Positions 11,880 through 21,838 of a stretch of 64,000 nt of DNA are shown here, in pieces. Origin of the DNA: Setophaga petechia (Eukaryota > Chordata > Aves > Passeriformes > Parulidae); NCBI GenBank assembly GCA_024362935.1, contig JANCRA010000065.1, positions 1,426,001 through 1,490,000 of the forward strand, in the 5' to 3' direction. Numbering within the stretch: the first letter of the stretch is position 1; every line of letters begins with the position of its first letter. Position numbers and translations under genes: made by a program. The notes under the pieces are model-generated. The model saw only the letters and a program-made list of their open reading frames with translations. It was not told where the DNA came from and did not search any database.

Positions 11880-12141
11880 CCTTAACACAAAAATGTTCTC
11901 TGAATTATGCGTTATTGCACTGTAGTTTTTTTGTATTTTTAAAAATCCTTTTATTCATCTTCCTAACCTTCAAAACCCCTAACCTTCAACCCACTCCTCC
12001 TCCCTCAGTGTAGCTTAGAAATTAAAAGAAAAAGGGGGGGAGGAGGGGAACACAGAAAAGAACAACGCAGAAATCCCTCTCATCATAAAGATAACAAATT
12101 CTGCTTGTATTCCCTATCATTAGCCCTATTCCTGCCCAAAG

Positions 12142-13443
12142 ATGAAAAATATCTCTGTCGGTGCTGTTCTCACTGCTGCCTGGATGCTCGTCACCGTACC
12201 GCGTGCCTTCAGCTGGATTAGCCCTCAGCCCAGCCATAATGTTTGGGTGACCTTACCAAAGACATTAAAACAGGACAACATGTGCTTGTCCATGGGAAGC
12301 GTTGATAATCCACTTTCTACATGTCTAGTAGGAATTCCCTTTGCAGCAGACGACTGGCCTGTCTATAACTCAGAGCTTCTCCACACCACAGGTAAGAGAC
12401 CCAATGCGGCTGATACTTGGGATGAGTGGACAAAAATTCTACCAGATGCTCGAGAGGAACCCCAAGGACTGGATCTGTTGGGGTCTTCCAAGGCCATATA
12501 CTGTGTCAAATTTTACTTTAGATGTCCAAAAACCAATTGGCCAGAAATTGACCAGCACAAAAACAGATATCAAAAAAATGTGTCACCAATTAACAAAGCC
12601 TATAACCCTCATGATTGGTGCAATTACACGGCTCGTGCAATTTCTATGTCTTCCCTCCATCCCAAAGTATTACCCAAGGGAATGTTTCTCATCTGTGGTG
12701 ACAGAGTATGGGCTGGGATCCCCTCCCAGCTCCAGGAAGGTCCCTGTACCCTTGGAAGACTTTCTACCCTTACTCCAAATATCAGTCTATTACATAAATG
12801 GAAAAAGGAAAATGAATCAAAATGCCTAAAAAGGTCCTACACTGATTTTGATAAAAATTATGATCCTAAATTATACCATTTGAACAAACCAAAAAAGATT
12901 GCTGTCTCCCTGTTTTTACCCTGGGTAGCTGTGGCTAAAGCCCTCGGTGCAATCAATCACCCTGGGTGCTGGCTCAGTAAACAAGCTAATGCTACATCTG
13001 CAGCCCTGAGGGATCTCTTAAAGGAAGAAGAAACCACCAGACAGGCTTCGCTCCAAAATCGAGCAGCAATCGACTTCCTGCTGCTTGCCCACGGACACAG
13101 ATGTGAGGACTTTGAAGGAATGTGCTGCTTCAACCTCTCTTCGCGCTCGGAATCCATCCATGCAAACATCCAGAAACTGAACGATCTCGTGAAGAACTTG
13201 AAAGTAGAAAGAATCCCAGACTGGGTCAATGAAACTTTTGGGCAGTGGGGATTAACAGGATGGACTGCATCGTTGGTTAAGGGAATGTTGTTAATTCTCC
13301 TTGTAATTGTTATTGTACTAGCTATGTTCTCATGCCTTGTCCACTGTTTCAAAAGAACCATAGCAAATGCCTTTTTTGTAAAAACAGAAAGTGGAATTGT
13401 AGCAAATGCCACAAGCCTTGCCAAGGCACCATGGAGGATTTAA
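12142..13443 (+). CDS. env: ERV-B envelope glycoprotein, open reading frame (copy B1)
   Basis: Uninterrupted 433-codon ORF from an ATG, downstream of the broken pol. It starts with a hydrophobic signal-like segment (about residues 1-24) and a surface subunit with several N-glycosylation sequons. A weak basic site (CLKR, ending at residue 231) lies where SU and TM would part; a full furin R-x-K/R-R is not seen. In TM there is an internal hydrophobic fusion-peptide-like stretch (about 252-268), a CX6CC motif (Cys 321 to 328-329) in an ALV-type ectodomain and a membrane span at about 382-402. Residue 240, just before the fusion-like stretch, is Tyr where copies B2 and C have Cys; in ALV-type TM a Cys here helps frame the internal fusion loop. 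Expression would need the 3' LTR or a flanking promoter because the 5' LTR is gone. Function is uncertain. Confidence 0.88.
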   Translation: MKNISVGAVLTAAWMLVTVPRAFSWISPQPSHNVWVTLPKTLKQDNMCLSMGSVDNPLSTCLVGIPFAADDWPVYNSELLHTTGKRPNAADTWDEWTKILPDAREEPQGLDLLGSSKAIYCVKFYFRCPKTNWPEIDQHKNRYQKNVSPINKAYNPHDWCNYTARAISMSSLHPKVLPKGMFLICGDRVWAGIPSQLQEGPCTLGRLSTLTPNISLLHKWKKENESKCLKRSYTDFDKNYDPKLYHLNKPKKIAVSLFLPWVAVAKALGAINHPGCWLSKQANATSAALRDLLKEEETTRQASLQNRAAIDFLLLAHGHRCEDFEGMCCFNLSSRSESIHANIQKLNDLVKNLKVERIPDWVNETFGQWGLTGWTASLVKGMLLILLVIVIVLAMFSCLVHCFKRTIANAFFVKTESGIVANATSLAKAPWRI

Positions 13444-13529
13444 CAATGGGAATGGTGACACAGCAGCAGAGAGGTTTTCCGACCCCAGACTCACAATGTA
13501 TCTTTGTACCCTTAGAAGGAGAAAAGTCT

Positions 13530-13934
13530 TGTTAACCCTATTATTGGTCACTTGTAGTCCTTCTAACCTTTGCCCATTGGTCAAGTTTGGAGCCTGGCCA
13601 AGGGTATAAATGTAGCTTACTGTACCCTACTAACTTAGAAGAAGAAGAACCGGGTCCTTTCATATCTTCCAGAATAAACCATCTCCGTGGAACAGCCAGT
13701 GTCTCATCTTCTCCTCTCTCTCTGTCTGCCTGAAGCCTATGCCCAGGGAAGCCAAGCCTAGCAGCAGCTGAAATCCCAAAGAGCTGACAATCACTATAAG
13801 AGCTGTTATCACCCTGCTGGCTGGAAGGCACCCCCGTGGCTTGGGTCCGAGCGAGCTGGCCTCTGGGACTCTTATCTGCCTGGGGATAGAGGTATCGGGC
13901 CAACGCTCCGCTAATAAGACTTCCCACAGCTTCA
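13530..13934 (+). repeat. ERV-B 3' LTR (B1)
   Basis: Starts TGTTAACCC after the purine-rich AGAAGGAGAAAAGTCT and contains two ATTGG (inverted CCAAT) boxes, a TATA box GTATAAATG near 13,605 and AATAAA near 13,673. The 3' edge is placed at GCTTCA (13,934), by analogy with ALV-type LTR ends. An edge at 13,940 (AAGCA) is also possible, because the next bases are shared with ERV-A. Confidence 0.75.
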
Positions 13935-13949
13935 TAAGCACGTGAGGCA

Positions 13950-15784
13950 TTGGAGGTGGTTCAGCGAGGTGTTTCAGCTTGCCAAGTTTATCACATTGAC
14001 CCCTCCGTTGATGTCACTGTGTTCATCACCACTCCAGGTTTGTATCCCATGGGCATCATTGGCCAATGGAGTGACAAATGGTCTGATTCCTTGCACGTTC
14101 TGGAATGGGTCTTCCTGCCCCATCAGCCGCAGAAGACGGCAACTGCATTGTTTGAGCTGATTGCTCGTTTGATAATCAAATGCCGGCAACGGTGTTTGCA
14201 ATTGATGGGTGCGGATCCTGCAAAGATCATACTCCCGGTGCAACGGGAGGATTTTGATTGGAGCTTTGCAAACAGTGTGTCCCTGCAGAGTGCTCTGGAA
14301 AATTTTTCAGGGCAGATCACTTATCATCTGCCCAGCCATAGGCTACTGCATATGGCGAAATCCACACAAATTTCTTTGCGGCCCAAAAATAGTCAGGAAC
14401 CTGTGCAAGGACCCACCGTCTTCACTGATGGTTCAGGGAAAACAGGAAAGGCCATTGTTACCTGGAGGGACGGATCTGAGTGTCAGGTTCTGGAAGGCCA
14501 TGAGGATGGGTCAACCCAATTGGTTGAACTGAGGGCTGCTGTCACGGCATTTGAGAAATTTTTCCAGGAACCTTTCAACTTGGTAACGGATTCTGCCTAT
14601 GTGGCTGATATCGCACAGCAGTTGGGTCATTTGGTTTTGAAGGAGGTCAGTAATCCTGCCTTGTTCCATTTACTGAAGACCTTGTGGTGTGCCATTCAGG
14701 CCCGGGTTCATCCCTTTTATGTTCTGCATGTGAGGAGTCACACCGATTTGCCAGGCTTTATCGTGGAAGGTAACGCGAGGGCTGACAAGTTGGCTATTCC
14801 AGTGTTGGTGGTGCCTCAGCCTGATACACCTGCGCAGGCCGAGGCATCGCATGGGTTATTCCACCAAAATGCACATACCCTGCAGAAGCAGCTTCAGCTG
14901 ACGCCAACTGAGGCTCATGACATTGTTGAGTCATGTGATGACTGCCATGCACTTGCTCCGCCTTTGCCGGCAGGGGTAAACCCCAGGGGCCTTAGGGCCT
15001 TGGAGCTTTGGCAGACCGATGTCACCCAGATTGCTGAGTTTGGTCGGATCAAGTATGTGCATGTCACGGTGGACACGTTCTCCTCTGCGATGTGGGCTTC
15101 AGCTCACACTGGGAAGAAGGCCCGTGATGTCCTCGCCCACTGGAGGCAGGCCTTTGCCGTTCTGGGCATACCTTCTGCTGTGAAAACTGACAATGGTCCT
15201 GCTTACGCATCGCAAAAGGTGCGGCAGTTCCTGCAGTTGTGGGGTGTCTCGCACAAGTTTGGCATCCCTCATTCTCCGACTGGTCAGGCTATTGTGGAAC
15301 GTGCTCATGGTATTCTGAAGCAGGTTCTTCAAAACCAAAAACGGGGAATGCAGGGTGAAACCCCGCACAGTCGGTTGGCAAAAGCTTTGTGCACAATTAA
15401 TCATCTCACAGTTCTGTGCCACAGAACTCAGATAACCCTGTCATTTTGAATCACCATCTCTCGTTGCAGGCTGCGGACGAGGCACATCAGCCTCGGGCGA
15501 AGGTTCGGGTGCGGAATTTAGTCACCAAACAGTGGGAAGGTCCCTATGACCTTATCGCTTTGGGGCACGGGTATGCTTGTGTATCCACAGATACTGGGGT
15601 ACGCTGGGTACCTTCAAAATGTGTTCGCCCTGACCTGCGACCGCAGAGGCAGAATCCAGCCGACGAGCAGGATGGAAACCGTGACCAACCTGAAAGGCAT
15701 CAGGCGGGTGAATCATTGAGTGATGACTCGGATGCAGATGATGAGAGTGATCACTCCGATGATTCCTCTGCAAATGGACACTGA
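13950..15784 (+). pseudogene. pol: ERV-A pol 3' half (RT connection, RNase H, integrase), copy A1R
   Basis: A long open stretch (13,950-15,449, 499 codons) covers the RT connection, RNase H (FTDGSG, TDSAYVAD, HVRSHTDLPGF) and an integrase core with all three catalytic residues (WQTDVT, KTDNGPAY, VERAHG). A five-base insertion near 15,410 shifts the frame, and the integrase C-terminus with its acidic tail continues at 15,416-15,784. RT and everything upstream are missing. This is the least damaged ERV-A integrase of the four copies. Confidence 0.9.
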
Positions 15785-15860
15785 ACATTGTTCATGTTTC
15801 CTTTTTCACATTGTTCATTTTCTTTTCCTTTTTTTCTTTTTTACACAGAAAAGGGTGAGA

Positions 15861-16124
15861 TGTCACCCTGGCTTTTTAAGATTTTCTAAGCCTTCTGATG
15901 TTGACATTCTTGTAGGGAATTTTCTCACGCATTTCTTGTATAACTTACTGTTTGCATGATGGACTGTTGGTTTAACCAGTGTAATTGGAGGTGTCACTGT
16001 CACCCTCCAATCCGCTGTCACTACTGTAAAACTATAAATATTGGAGTCAGAAAAATAAACGTCCCTTTTTTCCTTTCACCTTGAGAGCGGGTGTGCTTGT
16101 GTTCTTTCGTATCCTATAGCGACA
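15861..16124 (+). repeat. ERV-A 3' LTR (A1R), 264 bp
   Basis: TGTCACC...GCGACA with a TATA-like box (aactataaatatt) and AATAAA; the polypurine stretch AAAAGGGTGAGA lies directly before it. It carries the same U3 deletion as the LTR at 1609-1872. Confidence 0.9.
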
Positions 16125-17619
16125 GCCTCCCTCAGCTCTTGCCATGTCCTGTTTGTCTTTCAGTAGTGACTGACACCCCGGCCTGTCCCACAGCTCCATC
16201 CTGGCTCTGCAGGTGGCTTCCTGGGTGAGCTCACTCCTTGTGAGACACACTTCTGGAGTTCACGTTCTCTTCAGGCCTGCACCAGCATTCCTCCTTCCTG
16301 ACATCCACACTCTTGTTAGAAAACCGGGTCATTCAGGAGAAAAGGATGCATGGAAAGATCCTCAGATGGAAGTCAGAGAACCTCTATGGGCACCTCAGTA
16401 TATGGAGGAGGACCAAGGTGTTTCTTCTCCCTCTTTTGTCAACTGAGAATTCTGACCAGCAGTAACAGAGACTCTCCTAAGGCCCCATTAATGAATGCAC
16501 TTACACAGCCCTGGGGATGCCAGAGAAGGAAACCATGTGTCATGTACTGCATGGCATGTATGACCAGAGTCACCAAACACAGCCTAAACATGGAATCGTT
16601 CCACCACTCTAGGACAGGCAGAAATTTATAGAATTAACTGTGGCCTTAAGGGCAGAAGAGGCCAGAGGAGGAAAACAACTCTGAGGGGAAAAAACCACCA
16701 TCTCTGGAGGGGGAAACATCTCTGCCTGCTCAGAATTGGTTGAGGGAACATGTCTCTATTCCTCTCCTGAAAGGGATGCTTTGGGTGATCTTTGCACCTC
16801 CAACTGCCTTGGAGCAGAGCCAGGAAGATTCATTTATGTAAATGTTAACTAAATAGATAGGTAGGAAGATAGACAGATAGATCTCACTACTATAATCTCC
16901 CTTTACTGTCCTCTCTGTTGCTACACACATCAAAACTTGGTAGCCAGTGTCCCAGTCAGCAGCAATCCTGGGATTTCTCTCCTCTTGCTCAAAAATGAAC
17001 ACTCTTGGGGAATCTGGAGCATGTAGGACCTTATGGAAAGGGATCAGACCCAGAGCATTGCACTGGCAACTGCACTCTGTGCATCTGTGCTCGGGCAAGT
17101 TCTCTTAGACTCAACCACACTGACGGTGCTGAAGTGGCTGGAATCAGAAATGCAGCCCAGCCCCTCCCAGCTCCTGTCATCTCTGAGGAACAGCTGGAAT
17201 GCAAAGCATTGATTTCCTGCTCAATTCCCAAACATAACACACTCCGATTCCCTGGGCTGCAGAAAGTCTCAGGTACTATTCAACTAAAAGAGATCTTTAA
17301 GGCCATGCATCAAGGCCTGGAAACCCAAAAGCTGCATCTGCACCAAGTTCCACAAAGGGTGCAGAATGACTTCCAGAGCTTGATAAGGGCAGAAAAGATT
17401 GTGCAGAAACATCCCTGCTTGCTGGAAAAAGAGAAAATGAACAGGGCTTCTCCTCCTTGGAAACCCACAAACCACAAGATGGAAGTGTCAGCCACTCCGG
17501 TGTCTAGAGCCCTTGGATGCAGTGAGGGGATGTTTGGTGGGGAAACAGCCCTTGTGCTGAGCACTGTCATGCAGGGATTGATGGAAGTCTGCCTGAAGGT
17601 CCCTCACGAGGCTCCCATT

Positions 17620-17796
17620 CTCCAGGCCAAAGCTCCCTCAGCACCTCCTCCCTGGCCTTGTGCTGCACCCCCTTGCCCAGCTCCCCTGTCCTTGTGTGCA
17701 CACGCTGCAGCCCCTCCATGGCTTTGTGCTTCCCAGGGCCCACAGCTGCACACAGCACTCCAGCTGTGGCCGCAGCGCTGCCCAGCACAGGGCCAC
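17620..17796 (-). mobile_element. CR1-like LINE remnant, arm A1R
   Basis: Minus-strand copy of the diverged CR1 C-terminal segment seen at position 1. It includes the upstream LECCVQLWALG motif, which corresponds to the LEYCVQFW signature of avian CR1. Plus-strand Pro/Ala-rich ORFs over it are antisense readings. Confidence 0.5.
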
Positions 17797-19339
17797 GCTC
17801 CCTGCCCTGCTCCTGCTGCCCCCCTGCTGCTGGCACAGGCCACCGTGCCCCCGGCCTTCTTGGCCCCCTGGCCACACGCTGCCTCATCTTCAGCTGCTCA
17901 AGGCCGCCAGCCCTGCGTCCTTTTGGCCCACACAGCTCCCCAGCCACAACGGTGCCCATTGCACTGCAGATACAGCAGGCACCACTGCAAGATGGCCTTC
18001 CTTGTCTACCACCTCATGTTCCAAGTAGGTATCAGAAAGTTTGATAGGAAGAGGATTCTAAGTCACTCTGTTAATATTAAAATGATCTACTTTAACTGTA
18101 TAGGAAATTGCTCTGTGTTAAATTTCCCTATCTGCTGTCAGCAAGCATTGTTCTCTTTGCAAAACTAGGTTTTTAGTTCTTCAAAGCTCTGAGATGGAAA
18201 TTTTAAAATATCTATCTCTGCCTTGTTATTGTTTTTGCAGGCATGAAAATGGATTTTCTTTCGGCCTTCCTAGCTGGTCCTCTACAGTCTACTGCTACTG
18301 GCCAAGCTCACATCCTCCTCTACAATTCTTAAACACCAGGAACATGAAATGTTCCTTTCTTACTCACCTCAGGATCTTCAGCACTGCTGAATACATGCTT
18401 CAAATGACCTGTAATGGGAAGGGAAAATGAACCAGATGCTGTCAGAAAACTGCCTGGGCTGCTGAATCCCACAGAACAAGTCATCCCAAACAGAGACGAT
18501 TTCCTGTTTCACAACTTCCCTCCTGGAGACACATTTCATTCACACAGCCAGCAAGAGATCAGGACAATATTCTTGGCTGTGCCTACACTTTGGCCTGTTT
18601 AGCCAGTAAATAAATACAAACTGATCAAGAAAATGCAAATTGTTCTTCAACACTCAATGCTCCTGTTCTACCAAACACATAAAACAGCTTCTAAAATCCT
18701 CTCCTTCAGGTCTTTTTTTATTCAATCAGTTACAAGCACTAGTTCTCATTAACTTGCAGGAAACAGTTGCCCAGAAAAACTTCCCCAGAATCCCCCTGAG
18801 CTGTGGCAGTTCTATTGTGGAAGAGCACAGCAGCACCTCTAGGGTTCAGGAGCAGCCACTCATTGCTTTAGAGTTTGCACTTCCTTTCAAAGGGAGTAAC
18901 TATTTTAGCACTCAGTAAAAGGTCAAGTTAGACAGTCAAATCCCTTCATGACAAAACTTAGAAAGAAAGAAGCTTTCCCTGAATTCTGGGAACAACTGCA
19001 GAGTTTTTAGAAGGCATTCCCTGAAGGTCTGCCAGTCTACATTTTCAAAGGTGTCTTGCTTGTCCCATCAAACTGAGGAAATGACAGACTCTGCTGCCAC
19101 AGACTCTCCCGTGGAGGGAACAGAACCCCTGCAGGTTCCCCTGCAAATGCTGCCCCTGTAGCTACAGACACCCCCCTTTTTAGCTGAACGCCTTGACAGG
19201 AGCTTTACCAAACCAGTGGCATCCTAATGCTCTTTCTGTTTCAAAATCAGAAACTCAGTCACTAAGAAAGAGCAGGAAGACATACAAAAGCCAGGTTAGG
19301 ATACACCCTGACTTAAGCAGAAGGGAAACCTCTACTTAC

Positions 19340-19640
19340 GGTAGAAGTGTGTCATGTAGTAGGCAGAAAAAGTAATGCCATAGGCAGCAAAAGCTGCCGT
19401 GGCCAGATGGTGAAACATGGTAGCAGTGTTGTGGGAGTTCACCACAACACGAGAAAACACAGAGCTCTTGTCAGTGGGCAGCTCCCCGCTGACAAAGGCA
19501 CCAACCAGGAAAGTTCTCCTCAACTGAGCAAGGCCCAGGGCTGCTCTGACACTCAGGCCTTCCATGCACCAAGGCAACCTTCTGATGTCACTGTGACCAG
19601 GTGGCAACCATGCCCTGACATCACAAAGCAAACGCTCCAT
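19340..19640 (-). other. Exon-like ORF ending at a splice donor, unknown protein (A1R copy)
   Basis: From the ATG at 19,638-19,640 (MERLLCDVRAWLPPG...) an open frame of about 100 codons runs to CTACC|GTAAGTA, a strong splice donor at 19,339-19,338. The frame also extends upstream of the ATG, and an acceptor-like tttgctgtag precedes it by about 45 bases. The C-terminal 40 residues include a single hydrophobic span (LATAAFAAYGITFSAYYMTH). I do not recognise the protein. Copies at 26,386-26,686 and 47,416-47,716 are also open and differ by a few residues, at least four of the changes being amino-acid-altering. A candidate LTR lies upstream (19,888-20,229, same strand). Confidence 0.35.
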
Positions 19641-19887
19641 GTTGGTCTGTGAATTTATGCAGAGAAATAACCAACCTTCCCTACAGCAAACACAAAAGAG
19701 CCTGGGAAGTTCTCCTCTATCACAAAGTAGCACAAACTCCCCCCAAGGGCCCAACCCTGTTGTTCAGGGGATCCAAGAGGAACTCCAAGAGTGCCCCAAG
19801 CACGTACAGCCTGTACCCCATCTTAGCACTCAGATGGGACACACGCAAAGGAAATCAGACCAAGAAAATGGCCCACAGCATTGCACA

Positions 19888-20229
19888 TGTGAGAAACTAC
19901 CCTCTTTTAACTTTTTAGAGGTTTATTAAACCTTAAGAAAGGACTGAATAAGGAAAAATTGCAGCATTGCGAGTCTCCATGAGTAGCAGAAATGTGTTCA
20001 TCTACAAAAAAGATGCTCTGGCTTTTATACCCTTAGCCCCTGCAAAAGTTTTGTCAGTCAACTCTTTCTCTGCTGTCCATTGGTGTAGATTACTTTCTTG
20101 CATCTTGACTGGAGGTCAGGTGTTGTTACACCCTGCCTGCTGGTCCCAAACCAGCCCTCCCCAAATGCCCTGACTCCCGAGGCTATTACAAGGGGGACGG
20201 GAAAGAGGACTATGGGAGGATATTTTACA
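19888..20229 (-). repeat. Candidate solo LTR in arm A1R
   Basis: On the minus strand this reads TGTAAAATA...TCTCACA with a TATA box (ggtataaaagc) about 100 bases ahead of a polyadenylation signal (tttaataaacc), the usual LTR layout. No internal retroviral genes or clear target duplication are seen, so the exact edges are uncertain. Counterparts lie at 25,796-26,138 and 47,964-48,306. Confidence 0.45.
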
Positions 20230-21379
20230 ATATCATCACTACACATTTGAACATCCACATTACATCTACTGCTTAATTGTCAGAGCCGACCATTGCATTA
20301 CTCATCTAGAACACACAGAACCAGGAGAGAAGCCACTGTTGGCATCACAGCTGAAATCCTTCCTACCAAATCTCCCCACATATTTGCCCCTTTATTGGAC
20401 ATGCCCAGGGCTCCGGTGCCTGCACATCTCTGCCTTCCTTCCCCTTTGGCAGCAGTCGAACTGGCAGCATCTGCCCCCAGCAGCAGCTGCTCCAAGCTGG
20501 GAACGCCACTGGCAGTGCTGATTTCCAGAGGCTCCTGTGTGCCAGGGGAAGCCAAGGCAGGAGCGGGTTGAACGGTGCTGGCGCTGCTGCTGCTGCTCTG
20601 TGCCAGAGAGCCCCGGCTGGGCAGGGCACGGTGCCCACTGCGCTGCGGGCTCCTTCTCCTGCCACAGCTGGGCACACCTGGGAACAAGGCATGACAACCT
20701 GTGGGCAAACCAAGGGCTGTCTGGGGCTGCACTGCTCTGCACACACCCAGGACACCTGCAGCACAGAACCTTGTCCCCCAAAAGGTAAACAAGATGGAAA
20801 CAGCTGGAAAAGATTTCATTTCAACCATTCTTTATGCTTCAATAGAAATGACCAAAATGAAAGTTACCGAGCAGGGCCCGATCCACACTGCCAGCTCAGT
20901 GTGAGAAACGAGGCATTACTTTATTTCAGTGCTGGGTGTGTGGGGAATCACTTCCCTGAAACATGCACACCCACGTGTTAGTATCCATGGAACTAAGACA
21001 TTACTTTCATTACTTTTATTCATTACTTTGTTCAAACTCACAGGCTAAACGTTCTCACAAAGTATTTGGCATGTTTAAATCACTTCCCCAAAATTCCTGA
21101 CATTTAGAGTAGGGGTCTCTTGAGGGTCTCTGGTGGTCATGTGGTGAACATCCCATTCCTCAAATTCTCCTTCCATGGTTAAGAGCCTTCTTCTCCTTGA
21201 ATGCATTGCAGCTACCTCCTCAGTAGGCCCACTGTCTTTATTCTCAAGGCTAAGACATCCACTTGCACACATCAGCCACTGGGGTGAGAGAAGGTACGAC
21301 TAAGCACTGCCTGTTAAAGCTTAACAAATTCACAATTTCTTGCAGTTCAACACTTCCCCAAGATCTCTCCTTCCTTCTC

Positions 21380-21470
21380 TGGGAATCAAACTGAAGCATT
21401 TTGTGATCACTGAGCCCAAGGCCGCCTCCAACCCTCCTGTCACCCACCAGCCCTTCTCTCTTCACACACA
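21380..21470 (-). mobile_element. CR1-like ORF2 scrap (A1R)
   Basis: The minus strand encodes KREGLVGDRRVGGGLGLSDH, close to the avian CR1 pattern NREGLVGDV.VGG.LG.SDHE at the end of the endonuclease region. Mirrored at 24,550-24,645. Confidence 0.55.
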
Positions 21471-21838
21471 GCAGCTCCAGCAGTGCCTTCCCTCCCTGGC
21501 TCAGTCACCAGCTGTGTCACAAGTTCTCTGTCACACACTCCAGGAACATCCTGGACTGTTTGCTCTCCGCTGCACTCTGTTGCCAGCAGGCATCCCCACC
21601 ATGTTCCACACCCCTTGCAGAACCCTACACCTGCTCTCCATGGGCACCTGGGCAGGGGAGGCACTCACGGGAGAGATGCACCAGCTGCACTGGGCAGGAA
21701 CCAAAACCCTCTGGCGGCACAGCTGCTGGCCTGTGTCTGGCACAGCTCTGGCTGCCCCTTCCTCATGGGCTTTTGGCTGGAAATGCAATTGCACTTTCTG
21801 CCTCATGTAGAAATACCAGGGCTGCACAAACAACAGCC

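Larger units (their letters stand above)
8249..13934 (+). mobile_element. ERV-B copy B1: 5'-truncated provirus with env and 3' LTR
   Basis: Plus-strand element reading from the gag NC knuckle through a dUTPase-like segment, protease, pol and env to a 3' LTR. The 5' LTR, MA and CA are absent: the element starts exactly at the outer edge of the ERV-A 5' LTR (8248/8249), and its 3' LTR runs into ERV-A pol at about 13,935-13,941. The env resembles avian leukosis-type envelopes, and pol is alpha/betaretrovirus-like. Copy B2 (36,154-41,972) has the same two junctions. Compared with B2 it lacks about 140 bases in the RT region (near 9822). Confidence 0.9.
13935..16124 (+). mobile_element. ERV-A copy A1R: 3' half only (pol to 3' LTR)
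   Basis: Plus-strand fragment of ERV-A starting abruptly within pol, at the bases cgtgaggcattgg next to the ERV-B LTR, and ending at a complete 3' LTR. It mirrors 1609 to about 3799 on the minus strand and about 29,908-32,100. The bases following its LTR (gcctccctcagc) are the reverse complement of those preceding A1L, so the inverted repeat spans virus and flank without a break. Confidence 0.9.
16125..21838 (-). repeat. Amplicon arm A1R
   Basis: Inverted counterpart of A1L and of A2L (about 24,191-29,907); it corresponds directly to A2R from 44,197. Contents I can support are a CR1 3' remnant, a candidate LTR, an exon-like ORF and a second CR1 scrap, listed separately. A splice-acceptor-like tgtttgtctttcag lies at about 16,150 and a 77-codon ORF at 16,213-16,446, both shared by the arms but unrecognised. 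Between 18,170 and 19,330, and between 20,240 and 21,370, I see no gene. The arm homology to A2L stops at about 21,838. Confidence 0.85.

Noticed and set aside
17005..18168. 387-codon plus-strand ORF in arm A1R, partly open in other arms
   Set aside because: Its C-terminal half is the antisense of a CR1 remnant with Pro/Ala/Leu bias. The N-terminal half has no recognisable domain, and the A2L copy is split.
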